44,001 nt of DNA from Micrococcales bacterium. Its GTDB lineage: Bacteria; Actinomycetota; Actinomycetes; Actinomycetales; Cellulomonadaceae. The notes below the pieces were generated by a model. The model saw only the letters and a program-made list of their open reading frames with translations. It was not told the DNA's origin and did no database searches. The stretch is from the NCBI GenBank assembly GCA_009777345.1, contig WRMB01000032.1:1-44001 (forward strand). The letters are read 5' to 3'. Positions 18,193 to 26,526 of this stretch are shown piece after piece (the first letter of the stretch is position 1; the number at the start of each line of letters is the position of its first letter). The position numbers were made by a program, and so were the translations under genes.

Positions 18193-18343
18193 CCAGCCGA
18201 GCATGAGCACCTCGCCGCGACCAGCCCAGTATCGTCCCGCTTGAGGCGTGCGGCGACCGTCGGGTCCAGAAGCATGCCGTGCATCCTCCCACCCCGACCG
18301 GGACGAGCTGTCCGGCCGGTCGACGGACAGTCAGCGGACGGTC
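18193..18343. repeat. Right copy of the hisI 5' / hisF 3' direct repeat
   Basis: 151 bp matching 16369-16545, with a 25-bp internal deletion relative to the left copy (between two CGCCG words) and a few substitutions. It encodes a truncated HisI start ([17 protein letters not shown]) that soon leaves frame. The hisF stop is intact in this copy (18331-18333). Confidence 0.85.
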
Positions 18344-19101
18344 AGCCCGGCGGCACGCAGCGCGTCCTTCACCTGGCCCACGGTGAGGGTGCCGAAGTGG
18401 AAGACCGAGGCGGCCAGCACCGCGTCCGCACCGGCCTGGGCGGCGGCCACGAAGTGCTCCGCCGTCCCGGCCCCGCCCGAGGCGATGAGCGGCACCTGCA
18501 CCTCGCGGCGCACGTCGGCCAGCATCTCCAGGTCGAAGCCCGCGGTGGTGCCGTCGGCGTCCATCGAGTTGAGCAGGATCTCCCCCGCGCCCAGCTCGGC
18601 ACCGCGCCGGGCCCACTCGACCGCGTCGATCCCGGTGCCGCGCCGACCGCCGTGCGTGGTCACCTCGTAGCCCGACGCGGTGTGCACGTCTCCGGTGACG
18701 CGCCGGGCGTCGACCGACAGCACCAGCACCTGGGAGCCGAAGCGCTGCGCGATCTGGGCGATGAGGTCCGGGTCGGCGACGGCCGCGGTGTTCACGCCGA
18801 CCTTGTCCGCCCCGGCCCGCAGCAGGCGGTCCACGTCCTGGACCGACCGCACCCCGCCGCCGACGGTGAGCGGTACGAACACCTCGTCGGCGGTGCGTTC
18901 GACGACGTCGACCATGGTGGCCCGGCCGTCCGCGGAGGCCGACACGTCGAGGAAGGTGATCTCGTCGGCGCCCTCGGCGCCGTAGCGGCGGGCCAGCTCC
19001 ACCGGGTCGCCCGCGTCACGCAGCCCGGCGAAGTTCACCCCTTTGACGACACGTCCGGCATCGACGTCCAGGCAGGTGATCACCCGCGTTGCCACACTCA
19101 T
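18331..19101 (-). CDS. hisF: Imidazole glycerol phosphate synthase subunit HisF
   Basis: Cyclase subunit that makes IGP and AICAR with the HisH glutaminase, 256-residue TIM barrel. The start [19 protein letters not shown] contains the catalytic Asp. [21 protein letters not shown], the second catalytic Asp region [13 protein letters not shown] and [10 protein letters not shown] are complete. The ATG overlaps the stop of the FKBP lipoprotein gene by ATGA. hisH and hisA are not in this window. Confidence 0.97.
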   Translation of the reverse strand: MSVATRVITCLDVDAGRVVKGVNFAGLRDAGDPVELARRYGAEGADEITFLDVSASADGRATMVDVVERTADEVFVPLTVGGGVRSVQDVDRLLRAGADKVGVNTAAVADPDLIAQIAQRFGSQVLVLSVDARRVTGDVHTASGYEVTTHGGRRGTGIDAVEWARRGAELGAGEILLNSMDADGTTAGFDLEMLADVRREVQVPLIASGGAGTAEHFVAAAQAGADAVLAASVFHFGTLTVGQVKDALRAAGLTVR

Positions 19102-19994
19102 GGTCCTCCTCTCGGGGTCCGGGTCGACAAGATGTCCAGGACCAGCACCACCGTCTGGGTCTTGTACTCCTCGGACTCGTTGTTGATCTGCAGCGACTCC
19201 GTCGGCGGTACGACGAGCTCGATCTGGCTGCCGACGGGCTGGTCCACGAGCCAGTCCGAGAGCACCGGGGCCAGCTCGTCGAGCGACTGGCTCTCCGGCC
19301 GGCCCCGGTTCCACGAGGAGTCGATGAAGTCGCCGCCCCAGGTGAAGATCGCGTACTGGAACGTCACCGTGTCCTGCGCGGCCACCTGGGTGCCTCTGCC
19401 GCGGAGCAGCGGCTGCGTGAGGACCGTCGTCGGCGGGTCGGTCCCGGTCGGCGCGATGGACGGCGTGCCGCCGGGACCGAACGTCACGGCAGGCAGCACC
19501 ACGTCGTCGCGCAGAGGGACCGGCTCGCCGTCGGCGCGCAGCGGCAGCACGTCGATCACCGTGACCGACGGGAGGGGTTCCGACCCGGAGGCCGGGGCCA
19601 CCTGGAGCAGACGAGCACCGGCGCGCTGCCCCCGCAGCGTCTGGAACAGGTTCTCGCCGAGCGCCTCCCGGGACAGGTCTTGCACCATCGGCCGGGTGTC
19701 GTAGGACTGCTGCAGGACCGTCGCGTCCGTCGCGTTCTCCTGGTAGAAGTCGAACAGCACGGGCTGGTCCTCGACCAGCTCTGCTCCTGTGCCCTCCCAG
19801 ATCGTCCTGCGGTACGTCGAGGAGATCTCCAGCGGCGGGACGTACGTGACGACCGGCCTGGCACCTGGCTCGCCGCCGACCTCCACGCTCACCGCCCCAT
19901 CGGCACCGCCGCACGCCACGACGGGGCCGAGCACGAGCGCCAGCCCGAGCCCGGCTGCGCAAAGACGGCGTAACCGCGCACCCACGTCCGTCAC
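19098..19994 (-). CDS. FKBP-type peptidyl-prolyl isomerase lipoprotein
   Basis: Secreted lipoprotein of 298 residues. The signal peptide ends in GPVVACGG (lipobox VVAC), giving membrane anchoring after Lgt. Two FKBP-like domains follow (about 60-160 and 180-298). The second is better conserved: [49 protein letters not shown] and a C-terminal VLVLDIL strand. It probably folds exported proteins. The GTG at 19994 has GGGAG at 9-nt spacing. A perfect CRP-type palindrome 75 bp upstream, inside the end of pafA, suggests its own promoter. Coupled to hisF by ATGA. Confidence 0.85.
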   Translation of the reverse strand: MTDVGARLRRLCAAGLGLALVLGPVVACGGADGAVSVEVGGEPGARPVVTYVPPLEISSTYRRTIWEGTGAELVEDQPVLFDFYQENATDATVLQQSYDTRPMVQDLSREALGENLFQTLRGQRAGARLLQVAPASGSEPLPSVTVIDVLPLRADGEPVPLRDDVVLPAVTFGPGGTPSIAPTGTDPPTTVLTQPLLRGRGTQVAAQDTVTFQYAIFTWGGDFIDSSWNRGRPESQSLDELAPVLSDWLVDQPVGSQIELVVPPTESLQINNESEEYKTQTVVLVLDILSTRTPRGGP

Positions 19995-20068
19995 CCTATG
20001 GCACTCCCGAGGCAAAATCACGCACCGTCTGCGGCACCGGGCGGGCGAGCCCCTGACCGGTCGCCCGC

Positions 20069-20084
20069 TGTGACGGGTATCACA
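20069..20084. promoter_or_regulatory. CRP/GlxR-type operator over the pafA stop codon
   Basis: TGTGA-CGGGTA-TCACA matches the CRP/GlxR consensus in both half-sites. The pafA TGA lies within its right half, and the site is 75 bp upstream of the FKBP lipoprotein start. A cAMP-type regulator is inferred from the consensus. Confidence 0.55.
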
Positions 20085-21441
20085 TCGACTCGATCAGCCG
20101 GTCGACCCGCTCGTCCACCGAGCGGAACGGGTCTTTGCACAGCACGGTGCGCTGGGCCTGGTCGTTGAGCTTCAGGTGCACCCAGTCCACGGTGTAGTCG
20201 CGCCGGGCCTCCTGAGCGGCCCGGACGAAGTCGCCGCGCAGCTTCGCCCGGGTCGTCTGGGGCGGGGTGACCGTCGCCTCGAACACCTCCAGGTCGCCGG
20301 TCAGGCGGTCCACCAGGCCGCGGTCCGCCATGAGGTTGTACAGGCCCTCGGTCCGGGAGATGTCGTGGTACGCCAGGTCCAGGCGCAGCACCCGGGGGTC
20401 GTTCAGCTCCAGACCGTGCTTGTCCCGGTAGCGCTCGACCAGCCGGTGCTTGATCACCCAGTCCACCTCCCGGTCGACCAGGGACAGGTCGTCGGTGCGC
20501 ACCGCGCGCAACGTCCGCTCCCACAGGTCGAGGACGGCCTCGACCTGTGGACCGACGTCCGTCTCGCGCTCGGCGAAGTCCTGGGCGCGGGTCAGGTACT
20601 CCTCCTGGATATCCATGGCCGTGGTCGTCGTGCCGTTGGCCAGCCTCACCGGGTGGCGGCCGGTCAGGTCGTCGCTGATCTCGCGGATGGCCCGGATCGG
20701 GTTCTCCAGGGTCAGGTCCCGGGCGGGCAGCCCGGCCTCGACGGTGCGCAGCACCAGGTCGGTCGCCCCGACCTTGAGCCTGGTCGTCGGTTCGGCCATC
20801 GACGAGTCGCCGACGATGACGTGCAGGCGGCGGAACTGCTCCGGGTCGGCGTGCGGTTCGTCACGGGTGTTGATGATCGGGCGCGACCGGGTGGTGGCGC
20901 TGGACACCGCCTCCCAGATGTGCTCGGCCCGCTGGGACAGCGCGAACGAGGCACCGCGTGCCGTGGCGTGCACCTTCCCCGCCCCGGCGACCAGCTGGCG
21001 GGTGATGAGGAACGGGATCAGCACGTCGGCGACCCGGCCGAAGTCGCCGGTGCGTCTTATCGAGTAGTTCTCATGGCAGCCGTAGGAGTTGCCCGCCGAG
21101 TCGGTGTTGTTCTTGAACAGGTGGATGGTACCGGGCAGGCCCTCGGCCTCCAGGCGCTGCTGGCCGTCGGCGACCAGACCCTCCAGGATCCGTTCCCCGG
21201 CCCGGTCGTGCACGACCAGCTGGTGCCAGTCGTCGCACTCGGCGGTGGCGTACTCCGGGTGCGACCCGACGTCCAGGTACAGCCGGGAACCGTTGCGCAG
21301 GAACACGTTCGACGACCGGCCCCAGGCCACGACCTTGCGGAACAGGTAGCGGGCGACCTCGTCGGCGCCCAGCGCCCGGCCGTCTGTGGTGGCACAGGTC
21401 ACCCCGTACTCGGTCTCCAGACCGAAGATGCGTCGTTCCAT
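20080..21441 (-). CDS. pafA: Pup-protein ligase
   Basis: Attaches deamidated Pup (C-terminal Glu) to lysines of target proteins using ATP; glutamine-synthetase-like fold, 453 residues. [14 protein letters not shown] at the N-terminus contains the metal-binding Glu residues. [36 protein letters not shown] and [14 protein letters not shown] are family hallmarks. It lies 47 bp after prcA in the proteasome operon. It is paralogous to dop at 31161, which has similar motifs but a YVDHAHPEYSSPE variant. Confidence 0.97.
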   Translation of the reverse strand: MERRIFGLETEYGVTCATTDGRALGADEVARYLFRKVVAWGRSSNVFLRNGSRLYLDVGSHPEYATAECDDWHQLVVHDRAGERILEGLVADGQQRLEAEGLPGTIHLFKNNTDSAGNSYGCHENYSIRRTGDFGRVADVLIPFLITRQLVAGAGKVHATARGASFALSQRAEHIWEAVSSATTRSRPIINTRDEPHADPEQFRRLHVIVGDSSMAEPTTRLKVGATDLVLRTVEAGLPARDLTLENPIRAIREISDDLTGRHPVRLANGTTTTAMDIQEEYLTRAQDFAERETDVGPQVEAVLDLWERTLRAVRTDDLSLVDREVDWVIKHRLVERYRDKHGLELNDPRVLRLDLAYHDISRTEGLYNLMADRGLVDRLTGDLEVFEATVTPPQTTRAKLRGDFVRAAQEARRDYTVDWVHLKLNDQAQRTVLCKDPFRSVDERVDRLIESM

Positions 21442-21488
21442 GCTCCGCCCACTCTTCGCTCTCGGGGATCTGCCGGGGCCTGCTGGGC

Positions 21489-22196
21489 TCAGTCCGGCGT
21501 CTCGGCCAGCAGGTCCGCCAGCGCCGGGCCGACGATCCGGCGGAAGGCCCGCCGGGGTCGGGTGCGGTCCAGGACTGCGACCTCCAGCTGCCCGGCCTGC
21601 GGAGTGCGGGCCGGACCGTCGTCCTCGGCCGGGGTGCCCAGCACCGCCACACCCAGGCGCAGCGCCGCGGCCAGGGACATGCCCGGGGCGTACCGGTCGG
21701 CCAGCACCGCGCCCAGCCGGTCGGCCTGGCCGCCCATGACGACGTAGCCCTGTTCGTCGGCCACCGAACCGTCGTAGGTCAGCCGGTAGATCTGGTCGTC
21801 GGCCGCCGCGCGACCCACCTCGGCCACGACCAGCTCGACCTCCAGGGGCTTGGACTCGGTGGTGAACACCGTGCCCAGGGTCTGGGCGTAGGCGTTGGCC
21901 AGGCCCCGGGCGGTGACGTCGACCCGGTCGTAGGAGTAGCCGCGCAGGTCGGCGTAGCGCACCCCGGCGACGCGCAGGTTCTCGAACTCGTTGTACTTGC
22001 CGACCGCGGCGAACGCGATCCGGTCGTAGATCTCGGAGATCTTGTGCAGCGCCCGCGACGGGTTCTCCGTGCAGAAGCAGATCCCGTCGTCGTAGGCCAG
22101 CACCACGACCGACCGGCCCCGGGCGATGCCCTTGCGGGCGTAGTCCGCCCGGTCCTTCATCAGCTGCTCGGGCGAGACGTAGAACGGCATACTCAC
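21489..22196 (-). CDS. prcA: Proteasome subunit alpha
   Basis: Outer-ring, non-catalytic subunit of the 20S proteasome, 235 residues. The N-terminal [28 protein letters not shown] segment is the gating/antechamber helix region of actinobacterial alpha subunits. The usual C-terminal acidic tail is short and ends LLAETPD. The GTG start overlaps the prcB stop (GTGA). Confidence 0.96.
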   Translation of the reverse strand: MSMPFYVSPEQLMKDRADYARKGIARGRSVVVLAYDDGICFCTENPSRALHKISEIYDRIAFAAVGKYNEFENLRVAGVRYADLRGYSYDRVDVTARGLANAYAQTLGTVFTTESKPLEVELVVAEVGRAAADDQIYRLTYDGSVADEQGYVVMGGQADRLGAVLADRYAPGMSLAAALRLGVAVLGTPAEDDGPARTPQAGQLEVAVLDRTRPRRAFRRIVGPALADLLAETPD

Positions 22197-23092
22197 GACG
22201 CCTCACCTCCCGTCGTCTTCCGGGTCTTCTTGGCGGTCCTGGCCCGGGCCGGCCTGGCCGGCGTCACGGTCCGGTCGGTCTCGATCCGCGCCGCGACCGC
22301 GGCCACCTGCTCGTCGGTCACCCGTTGGTAGCCGGACGCGGTGATGGTGGCGACCACCGGGTAGATGGCCCGGACCCGGTCCGGCCCGCCAGTCGCGGCG
22401 TCGTCGTCGGCGGCGTCGACCAACGCCTCCACGGCCACGGCCACGGCACCGTCCAGGGTCAGGCCCGGTGACCAGCGCTTCTTCAGCGACCCGCGGGCGA
22501 ACACCGAACCGGAGCCGATCGCGTGGTGCTCGTGCTCCTCGTAGCGGCCGCCGGTGATGTCGTAGGAGAAGATGCGACCCACCCGGCGCTCGGTGTCGAA
22601 CCCGCCGAACAGCGGCACGACGGCCAGGCCCTCCATGGCCAGCGGCAGGTTGCCACGCAGGATCGTGGCCAGCCGGTTCGCCTTGCCCTCCAGGGACAGC
22701 GGCATCCCCTCGATCTTCTCGAAGTGCTCCAGCTCCAGCTGGAACAGCCGGACCAGCTCGATGGCCAGCCCGGCCGACCCGGCAATACCGACCGCGGAGT
22801 GCTCGTCGGCCGGGAACACCTTCTCGATATGCCGCGAAGCGATCATCGGCCCGGCCGTGGCCCGCCGGTCCCCGGCCATGACCATGCCGTCGGCGCAGAC
22901 CAGCGCCACGATCGTGGTGGCGTGCGGCACCAGCACCGGGTCCGTCGCGCCATGCCGGTCCGTCATCGTGCGGCCGTGCATGGCTGGCAATAGATCCGGG
23001 GCGACCTGAGAGACGAACTCCACGAACGACGAGGACCCGGGCGTGGTGAACGCGGCTGGCAGCCGCCCAGAAGCATCAGCGGAGCCGGTCAC
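22193..23092 (-). CDS. prcB: Proteasome subunit beta
   Basis: Catalytic inner-ring subunit, 299 residues. A propeptide of about 58 residues precedes the [21 protein letters not shown] motif. Its first Thr (about residue 59) becomes the N-terminal nucleophile, with the Lys/Asp-containing region intact and [21 protein letters not shown] following. A Lys/Arg-rich C-terminal tail ([13 protein letters not shown]) is extra. The GTG start overlaps the pup stop by GTGA. Confidence 0.96.
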   Translation of the reverse strand: MTGSADASGRLPAAFTTPGSSSFVEFVSQVAPDLLPAMHGRTMTDRHGATDPVLVPHATTIVALVCADGMVMAGDRRATAGPMIASRHIEKVFPADEHSAVGIAGSAGLAIELVRLFQLELEHFEKIEGMPLSLEGKANRLATILRGNLPLAMEGLAVVPLFGGFDTERRVGRIFSYDITGGRYEEHEHHAIGSGSVFARGSLKKRWSPGLTLDGAVAVAVEALVDAADDDAATGGPDRVRAIYPVVATITASGYQRVTDEQVAAVAARIETDRTVTPARPARARTAKKTRKTTGGEAS

Positions 23093-23274
23093 TGGCCGCC
23101 CTTCTGCACGAACCCCCGCACGAACTGCTCGGCGTTGGACTCCAGGACGTCGTCGATCTCGTCCAGCAGGGCGTCGACCTCGGCGTCACGCGCCGCGGGC
23201 GCGGGCGCCGGAACGGGGGCGTCGTCGGGCTCATCGTCCCGCCGACGTGGGGTGACATGCTCCTGACCTGCCAT
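23089..23274 (-). CDS. pup: Prokaryotic ubiquitin-like protein Pup
   Basis: 61-residue tag protein, disordered and acidic, ending [11 protein letters not shown]. The GGQ end must be deamidated to GGE by Dop before PafA can ligate it. The conserved helix [19 protein letters not shown] binds the proteasomal ATPase. The ATG at 23274 follows an AGGTGTGAGATGGC context. Coupled to prcB. In relatives dop lies immediately upstream; here accessory genes of about 8 kb intervene. Confidence 0.97.
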   Translation of the reverse strand: MAGQEHVTPRRRDDEPDDAPVPAPAPAARDAEVDALLDEIDDVLESNAEQFVRGFVQKGGQ

Positions 23275-23428
23275 CTCACACCTCTCACAGAGTCTTGTCC
23301 CACCACCCTAGCGGTCCTGCGTCACGTCCCGCGCACCGCAGGCGCGGACGAGGGACTCGACGCTCTGGCAGACGCTCGGGGCAACTGGCCCAGAGTCTCA
23401 GACCACTGCCTTCGACGAACGTCCGATT

Positions 23429-24649
23429 TCACCACGACTCGTCGAGAAGGAAGGTGGGGAGCCAGACGTGGCGGATGCCGTCCTGGTTGCCGCCAGCCGA
23501 CTGGTCGAGGGTGACGACGTACTTGGGGTAGGAGTCGGCGATCGCGGTCAGAGGTGCATACTCGCGTCGCCGTGTGGCTGGGTCAAGGATGGTGGCGGCG
23601 ACCTGGACGTAGACCTTCTCGTCGGCCCTGGCGCCGACGAAGTCGACCTCGGTGTCGCCCTGTTTCCCCACCATGACGTCGTACCCGCGGCGGGCCAGCT
23701 CGGCACCCACGATGTTCTCCAGCAGGCCCGGCAGGCGTGCGGTGCTGTAGCCGAAGAAGGCGTTGATGAGGCCGTGGTCACCCGCGAAGTATTTCTCGTT
23801 GGTGGCCAGCAGGGCTCGTCCGCGCAGGTCGTAGCGGGAGACCTTGGTCAGCAGGTATGCCTCGGTCAGGAAGTTCAGGTACTCGGCGACGGTGGGGTGG
23901 CTGAGAGTCCGCTGCTGCGACTTGAGGAAGGCCGAGATGCTGCGGGCCGAGACGATGTTGCCGACGTTGTCGAGCGCGAAGCTCGCGACTCGCTCGAACA
24001 GGTCGACGTTGCGGATCGGGTGACGGGCCAAGACGTCCTTGACGAGGATGGAACGGTAGATATCGGAGACGAGCTGTCGCGCCTGGGCGTCGGAGTAGTC
24101 GGCCATGTACAGGCCGGGGAACCCGCCCTGCCGCAGATATGCGTCGAACTGTCCGGCCAGGTCAGAGGTGCCCGAGCCGCGGAGCCGAGCCGCGAAGTCC
24201 AGGTGCTCGGCGAACGACAGGGTCGTCACGTCGACGGTGACGTAGCGTCCGGTGATGTAGGTGGACAGCTCGGACGACAGCATCCGGGAGTTCGACCCGG
24301 TCAGATAGATATCGGCCCGGCCTTGCGCCAGCAGGGAGTTCACCAGCCGCTCCCACTGGTCGACCTCCTGCACCTCGTCCAGCAGGACGTAGAGCGGACC
24401 GTCGGGCGGGGTGGTGTCACGCAGGTGGGCGTCGAGGGCCGCGGCTGAGCGCAGGGGCTCGGCGGCCAGCAGGTCGAAGTCGAGGTGGACCACACGGTCT
24501 GGCGTCGTGCGCTGGCGCAGCCAGTCGGCGGTGGACATCAGCAACGACGACTTGCCGCAGCGGCGGATCCCGGTCAGGACCTTGGCCACCGGCGTGTCGA
24601 CGTAGCTGCGGATCCACTGTTCGTAGACCGGGCGCTCGATCAGAGCCAT
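23429..24649 (-). CDS. AAA ATPase with DUF4143 domain
   Basis: 406-residue ATPase of the large AAA_14/DUF4143 family. Walker A is in VLTGIRRCGKSSLL (about residues 23-36) and Walker B in LYVLLDEVQEV. An ITGRY sensor region follows. The C-terminal DUF4143 domain (about 200-406) contains a winged-helix-like part and a restriction-nuclease-like strand, TEVDFVGARADEKVYVQV. The cellular role of this family is not settled. The ATG at 24649 has AGGAGG 5 nt upstream. Two palindromic operators and a third inverted repeat lie in its promoter region, so it is tightly regulated. It is the first accessory gene after pup. Confidence 0.88.
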   Translation of the reverse strand: MALIERPVYEQWIRSYVDTPVAKVLTGIRRCGKSSLLMSTADWLRQRTTPDRVVHLDFDLLAAEPLRSAAALDAHLRDTTPPDGPLYVLLDEVQEVDQWERLVNSLLAQGRADIYLTGSNSRMLSSELSTYITGRYVTVDVTTLSFAEHLDFAARLRGSGTSDLAGQFDAYLRQGGFPGLYMADYSDAQARQLVSDIYRSILVKDVLARHPIRNVDLFERVASFALDNVGNIVSARSISAFLKSQQRTLSHPTVAEYLNFLTEAYLLTKVSRYDLRGRALLATNEKYFAGDHGLINAFFGYSTARLPGLLENIVGAELARRGYDVMVGKQGDTEVDFVGARADEKVYVQVAATILDPATRRREYAPLTAIADSYPKYVVTLDQSAGGNQDGIRHVWLPTFLLDESW

Positions 24650-24669
24650 AACCGCCTCCTGGTGGAAGG

Positions 24670-24687
24670 TACAGCTGCCACTGTACC
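24670..24687. promoter_or_regulatory. Leader inverted repeat of the DUF4143 ATPase gene
   Basis: GTACAG-CTGCCA-CTGTAC, arms of 6 bp, placed 21-38 bp before the start codon and just upstream of the ribosome binding site. It could form a small hairpin in the mRNA or bind a regulator. Confidence 0.4.
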
Positions 24688-24702
24688 AATCTGCGACGAA
24701 AG

Positions 24703-24722
24703 TGGTAAGTATACTTACCACA
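24703..24722. promoter_or_regulatory. Palindromic operator 1 of the DUF4143 ATPase gene
   Basis: GTGGTAAGTATACTTACCAC is a perfect 20-bp palindrome centred about 63 bp upstream of the start codon. An 18-bp identical copy lies 40 bp further upstream, i.e. about four DNA turns, on the same face of the helix. A dimeric repressor is expected; none is encoded next door. Confidence 0.7.
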
Positions 24723-24743
24723 CAGCGCCCCCAGAGCCTGAGT

Positions 24744-24761
24744 GGTAAGTATACTTACCAG
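24744..24761. promoter_or_regulatory. Palindromic operator 2 of the DUF4143 ATPase gene
   Basis: TGGTAAGTATACTTACCA, identical to the core of operator 1. It lies between the ppk2 stop (24785) and operator 1. Exact 40-bp centre spacing suggests cooperative binding. Confidence 0.7.
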
Positions 24762-24784
24762 TACGGTTCGGCTGGACGCTCTGC

Positions 24785-25594
24785 TCAGTACGCGTCTGGC
24801 ACCCGGGTGGCCACCAGGTCCGGTTCGACGTAGTCGCCTGGGGCCTGCCGGGCGCCGAACACCACCGGGTCGCGTGGCGGTGCGGAGTACGGCAGCAGAG
24901 ACAGCAGGTGGGTGATGACGTTGAGCCGGGCCCGACGCTGGTCGGTGGCGTCCACGACGTACCACGGTGCCCAGGTAGTGTGCGTCGCGGCGAACATCGC
25001 GTCGCGGGCGCGCGAGTAGTCGTAGTACTTGCCGAACGACTGCACGTCCATGTCCGACAGCTTCCACGTCTTGCGCGGGTCGTCGACCCGCGAGCGCAGA
25101 CGCGCCTCCTGCTCGGCCTCGCCCACCTCCAGCCAGTACTTGACCAGCACGATCCCAGCTTCCACCAGGTATCTCTCCACACCGGGGGTGGTCGCCAGGA
25201 ACTCTTCGACCTGGTCGGGCGTGGCGAACCCCATGACCCGCTCCACCCCGGCCCGGTTGTACCAGGAGCGGTCGAACACGGTGACCTCCCCGGCGGCCGG
25301 GAAGTGCGGCAGGTAGCGCTGCATGTACAGCTGGGTCTTCTCCCGCTCGGTCGGCGTGGGCAGGGCCACCGTGCGGAACACCCGGGGGCTGACCCGTTCG
25401 GTGATCGCGTCGATCACCCCACCCTTGCCCGCCGAGTCCCGCCCCTCGAACACCACGACGAGCCGGGTGCCGCTCGCCTTCACCCACTCCTGCAGGGCGA
25501 CAAGCTCGCCCTGCAACGGCTTCAACAGCTTCTCGTACTCCTGGCGCTTCATCGGCGCGGCAGCGCTGGTCTCCGAGCTGCTCTTCTTACCCAT
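24785..25594 (-). CDS. ppk2: Polyphosphate kinase 2
   Basis: PPK2-family kinase that uses polyphosphate to phosphorylate nucleotides (or the reverse), 269 residues, one-domain form. Walker A FEGRDSAGKGGVIDAI (about residues 50-65), Walker B VTVFDRSWYNRAG and the lid region KYWLEVGEAEQEARLRSRVDDPRKTWKLSDMD are typical. The end is DYVEPDLVATRVPDAY. ATG 25594 has GGAG at 5-nt spacing. The preferred nucleotide (ADP or AMP/GDP) cannot be assigned safely. Confidence 0.93.
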   Translation of the reverse strand: MGKKSSSETSAAAPMKRQEYEKLLKPLQGELVALQEWVKASGTRLVVVFEGRDSAGKGGVIDAITERVSPRVFRTVALPTPTEREKTQLYMQRYLPHFPAAGEVTVFDRSWYNRAGVERVMGFATPDQVEEFLATTPGVERYLVEAGIVLVKYWLEVGEAEQEARLRSRVDDPRKTWKLSDMDVQSFGKYYDYSRARDAMFAATHTTWAPWYVVDATDQRRARLNVITHLLSLLPYSAPPRDPVVFGARQAPGDYVEPDLVATRVPDAY

Positions 25595-25680
25595 ATCTGC
25601 TCCGTCCGGGCTGGTCCCTGGCACGACGCTACCTGGTGTCGGCCGTCCTGCCGCACCTGGCCGGTGCGCAGGTGGGCCCC

Positions 25681-26382
25681 CTACCGTCGCGGGAGGTTGG
25701 CCGGGTCGGCGGGGTCGGCGAGGAAGTCCGCGAGCACCGTCCGGTACCGCGCCAGGTCCGCTGTGGAATACCGGCGCTCGCCGCTGGTGGCCTGGCCGAG
25801 GGTGGTCATCGCGACGTAGTCGGCGACGATCTCGCCCTGCTGCTCCATGTCGAAGTCGGCCAGTCGGCACCGCTCGCCGCACCGGGCGTCAGGGCTCGGG
25901 GCGTCGAGGTCGTAGTCGTAGCGCAGCACTGCTCGGTTCATGCCCCGCTCTAAGACCGGGTAGCCCAGCTGGTACTGCCAGACGTGGACCATCTCGTGCA
26001 CGAACCACCGCGCGCTGTCGGGCGAGCCCGCGGAGAAGTCCAGCTGGAAGCTCGGCGCCGGGAAGTACATCTCGCCGTTCGGCGTCACCGCCACGTCGTC
26101 CGGCTGGAAACCTCCCAGCAGCGGGTACGCATGGTTGTGCACCAGCACCACGGAGCAGTCGACGCTGTCGCCGAACACCATCCGCGCCAGCTCGGTCTCC
26201 CCCGCGGTCAGGGGCCGCTGGTGCGCCAGGTCGGTCGGAGCCGGCTCCGGGCTGAGCGGGCTGCCCGACGCGTCCGCCGAGGTGTGCGGCGGGGAGGCCG
26301 TCGGCTGCCCGTCGTCGCTGGTCGCGCATCCAGCCACCATCAGCGCCGACACGACGACCACCCATGCACCCTTGAGACTCAC
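25681..26382 (-). CDS. Lipoprotein with zincin-like HExxH motif
   Basis: 233-residue secreted lipoprotein; the signal peptide ends in ALMVAGCATS (lipobox VAGC). Residues 60-190 resemble the Vgr-related/DUF4157-like metallopeptidases: LTAGETELARMVFGDSVDCSVVLVHN, then MYFPAPSFQLDFS, RWFVHEMVHVWQYQ (HExxH as HEMVH) and DMEQQGEIVADY, whose Glu is a candidate third zinc ligand. Enzymatic activity is inferred from the motif. The first codon is GTG; no strong ribosome binding site is seen. Confidence 0.75.
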   Translation of the reverse strand: MSLKGAWVVVVSALMVAGCATSDDGQPTASPPHTSADASGSPLSPEPAPTDLAHQRPLTAGETELARMVFGDSVDCSVVLVHNHAYPLLGGFQPDDVAVTPNGEMYFPAPSFQLDFSAGSPDSARWFVHEMVHVWQYQLGYPVLERGMNRAVLRYDYDLDAPSPDARCGERCRLADFDMEQQGEIVADYVAMTTLGQATSGERRYSTADLARYRTVLADFLADPADPANLPRR

Positions 26383-26428
26383 CGCACCATCATCCCTCAG
26401 ACCGACGCTGCCCGATCGGCCCGCCTGC

Positions 26429-26490
26429 GGGGTTTGTGTCGCTGGTAAGGGGTCTTTGGGCCAAGACCCCGTACCAACGACACAAACCCC
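26429..26490. terminator. 62-bp near-perfect hairpin downstream of the Pro-rich protein gene
   Basis: Two 31-bp arms with no spacer match at 27 positions, starting GGGGTTTGTGTCG on the left and ending CGACACAAACCCC on the right. It lies 36 bp past the stop of the leftward Pro-rich gene, so a terminator is the simplest reading. It is much longer than needed for that and may be a foldback repeat. It differs in sequence from the 96-bp elements. Confidence 0.6.
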
Positions 26491-26526
26491 ATAGCGACTG
26501 ACCGGTGAACAGTTGGAGGGTCCCAG

